The notes beneath the pieces were generated by a model. That model worked only from the letters and a program-made list of their open reading frames with translations, ran no database searches and had not been told where the DNA came from. A stretch of DNA of 6,330 nucleotides from Bacteroidota bacterium (GTDB taxonomy: Bacteria; Bacteroidota; Bacteroidia; Bacteroidales; UBA1556). The position numbers and the translations under genes are program-made. The first letter of the stretch is position 1. Each line of letters starts with the position of its first letter. Shown piece by piece: positions 6,086-6,330 of the stretch. The DNA lies in contig QNXT01000114.1 in the NCBI GenBank assembly GCA_003973505.1, positions 1-6,330 on the forward strand. The letters run 5' to 3'.

Positions 6086-6246
6086 GAAATGTTTAGATTA
6101 AAGAGAGTTAATTGATTGTAGAAGATAGGTTTTGTAATGCGTTTTTGATACAAAAACCTTAACAAAACCGAAATTGGAGGTAATGTGTTAATATAACTGA
6201 AGTTTCACCTATACTGCATGTTTTATATTTCGGAATATCTGACTGT

Positions 6247-6254
6247 TATGTTTG
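6247..6254 (+). promoter_or_regulatory. Possible -7 element for a gene right of the window
   Basis: TATGTTTG matches TAnnTTTG exactly on the plus strand. No TTG lies at the expected distance upstream, only a T-rich stretch at 6220-6224, and no start codon with a long frame follows before the window ends. Weak support. Confidence 0.22.
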
Positions 6255-6302
6255 AAAGTAAAACAGAGTCTTAAAGTCATGGTGGCAGGATGTTGAACAA
6301 TA

Positions 6303-6330
6303 GCCACAAAGCCACGAAGGCACTAAGAAG
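6303..6330. repeat. Start of a CCACAAAG/CCACGAAGG-type short tandem repeat, cut by the window edge
   Basis: Three related units of 8-9 bp follow one another: GCCACAAA (6303-6310), GCCACGAAG (6311-6319) and GCACTAAGA (6320-6328). This resembles a dispersed repeat of alternating CACAAAG, CACGAAG and CACTAAG blocks that I recall from non-coding regions of Bacteroidota and other environmental bacteria. It runs out of the window, so its length is not known. Confidence 0.45.

Larger units (their letters stand above)
5815..6330. other. Gene-free, AT-rich spacer of 516 bp with several structured elements
   Basis: No open frame in this stretch resembles a gene; the longest ATG frame I followed on the plus strand (5944-5985) is 13 codons. 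No tRNA or known RNA fold was recognised. It contains, from left to right, the rsmG promoter region with a DnaA-box match, the inverted pair at 5890-5971, the GCCCC/GGGGC hairpin at 6061-6085, a loose GGTTTTGTA/TACAAAAACC inverted repeat at 6128-6158, an exact -7-like element at 6247-6254 and a repeat at the right edge. Confidence 0.7.

Noticed and set aside
6128..6169. GGTTTTGTA with TACAAAAACC and ACAAAACC as a hairpin
   Set aside because: Low-complexity A/T runs, a needed bulge and two competing right arms make a specific structure unconvincing.
6282..6307. GTGGC/GCCAC inverted repeat around TGTTGAACA
   Set aside because: Five-base arms with poor inner pairing; the right arm belongs to the edge repeat, so this is probably coincidence.
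5815..6330. Chromosome origin (oriC)
   Set aside because: Only one exact DnaA box was found, no cluster or clear unwinding element could be shown, no dnaA or dnaN is present, and the plus-strand genes to the left point towards the region. Kept only as a question under the DnaA-box finding.

Overview
The window looks like ordinary chromosome from a low-GC member of the Bacteroidota. The evidence is the style of the encoded proteins (futalosine-pathway MqnE, MtaB-type methylthiotransferase, a YghO/BcerS-like GNAT protein, RsmG), matches to the Bacteroidota promoter element TAnnTTTG ahead of two genes, mostly weak Shine-Dalgarno signals, and short interspersed repeats of a kind I recall from this phylum. 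I cannot place it at genus level.

Layout, left to right. The window opens inside mqnE (menaquinone synthesis), whose 5' part with the iron-sulfur cysteines lies outside. After a 193-bp spacer with a hairpin come a HAD phosphatase of the YjjG type and, 10 bp later, mtaB (tRNA t6A37 methylthiolation); these two look like one transcript. Two bases after the mtaB stop is a 119-bp array of 17 in-register 7-bp repeats. A promoter-like element follows, then an inositol-monophosphatase family gene and, 17 bp further on, a YghO/BcerS-like GNAT protein, probably a second two-gene operon. A strong 21-bp terminator hairpin separates this operon from the convergent rsmG (16S rRNA G527 methyltransferase) on the minus strand.

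The last 516 bp (5815-6330) hold no convincing gene but are rich in signals. These are an exact DnaA-box 9-mer inside the presumed rsmG promoter, which may give a leaderless mRNA; a pair of inverted copies of a 15-bp quasi-palindrome; a GCCCC/GGGGC hairpin beside nine adenines; and the start of a CCACAAAG/CCACGAAGG-type repeat at the right edge.

The genes do not form one pathway. They cover respiratory quinone synthesis, nucleotide or phosphate housekeeping, tRNA and rRNA modification, and possibly lipid head-group or acyl chemistry. I see no defence system, mobile gene or evidently new multi-gene system. The most interesting material is non-coding: the heptad array and the signal-dense region upstream of rsmG.
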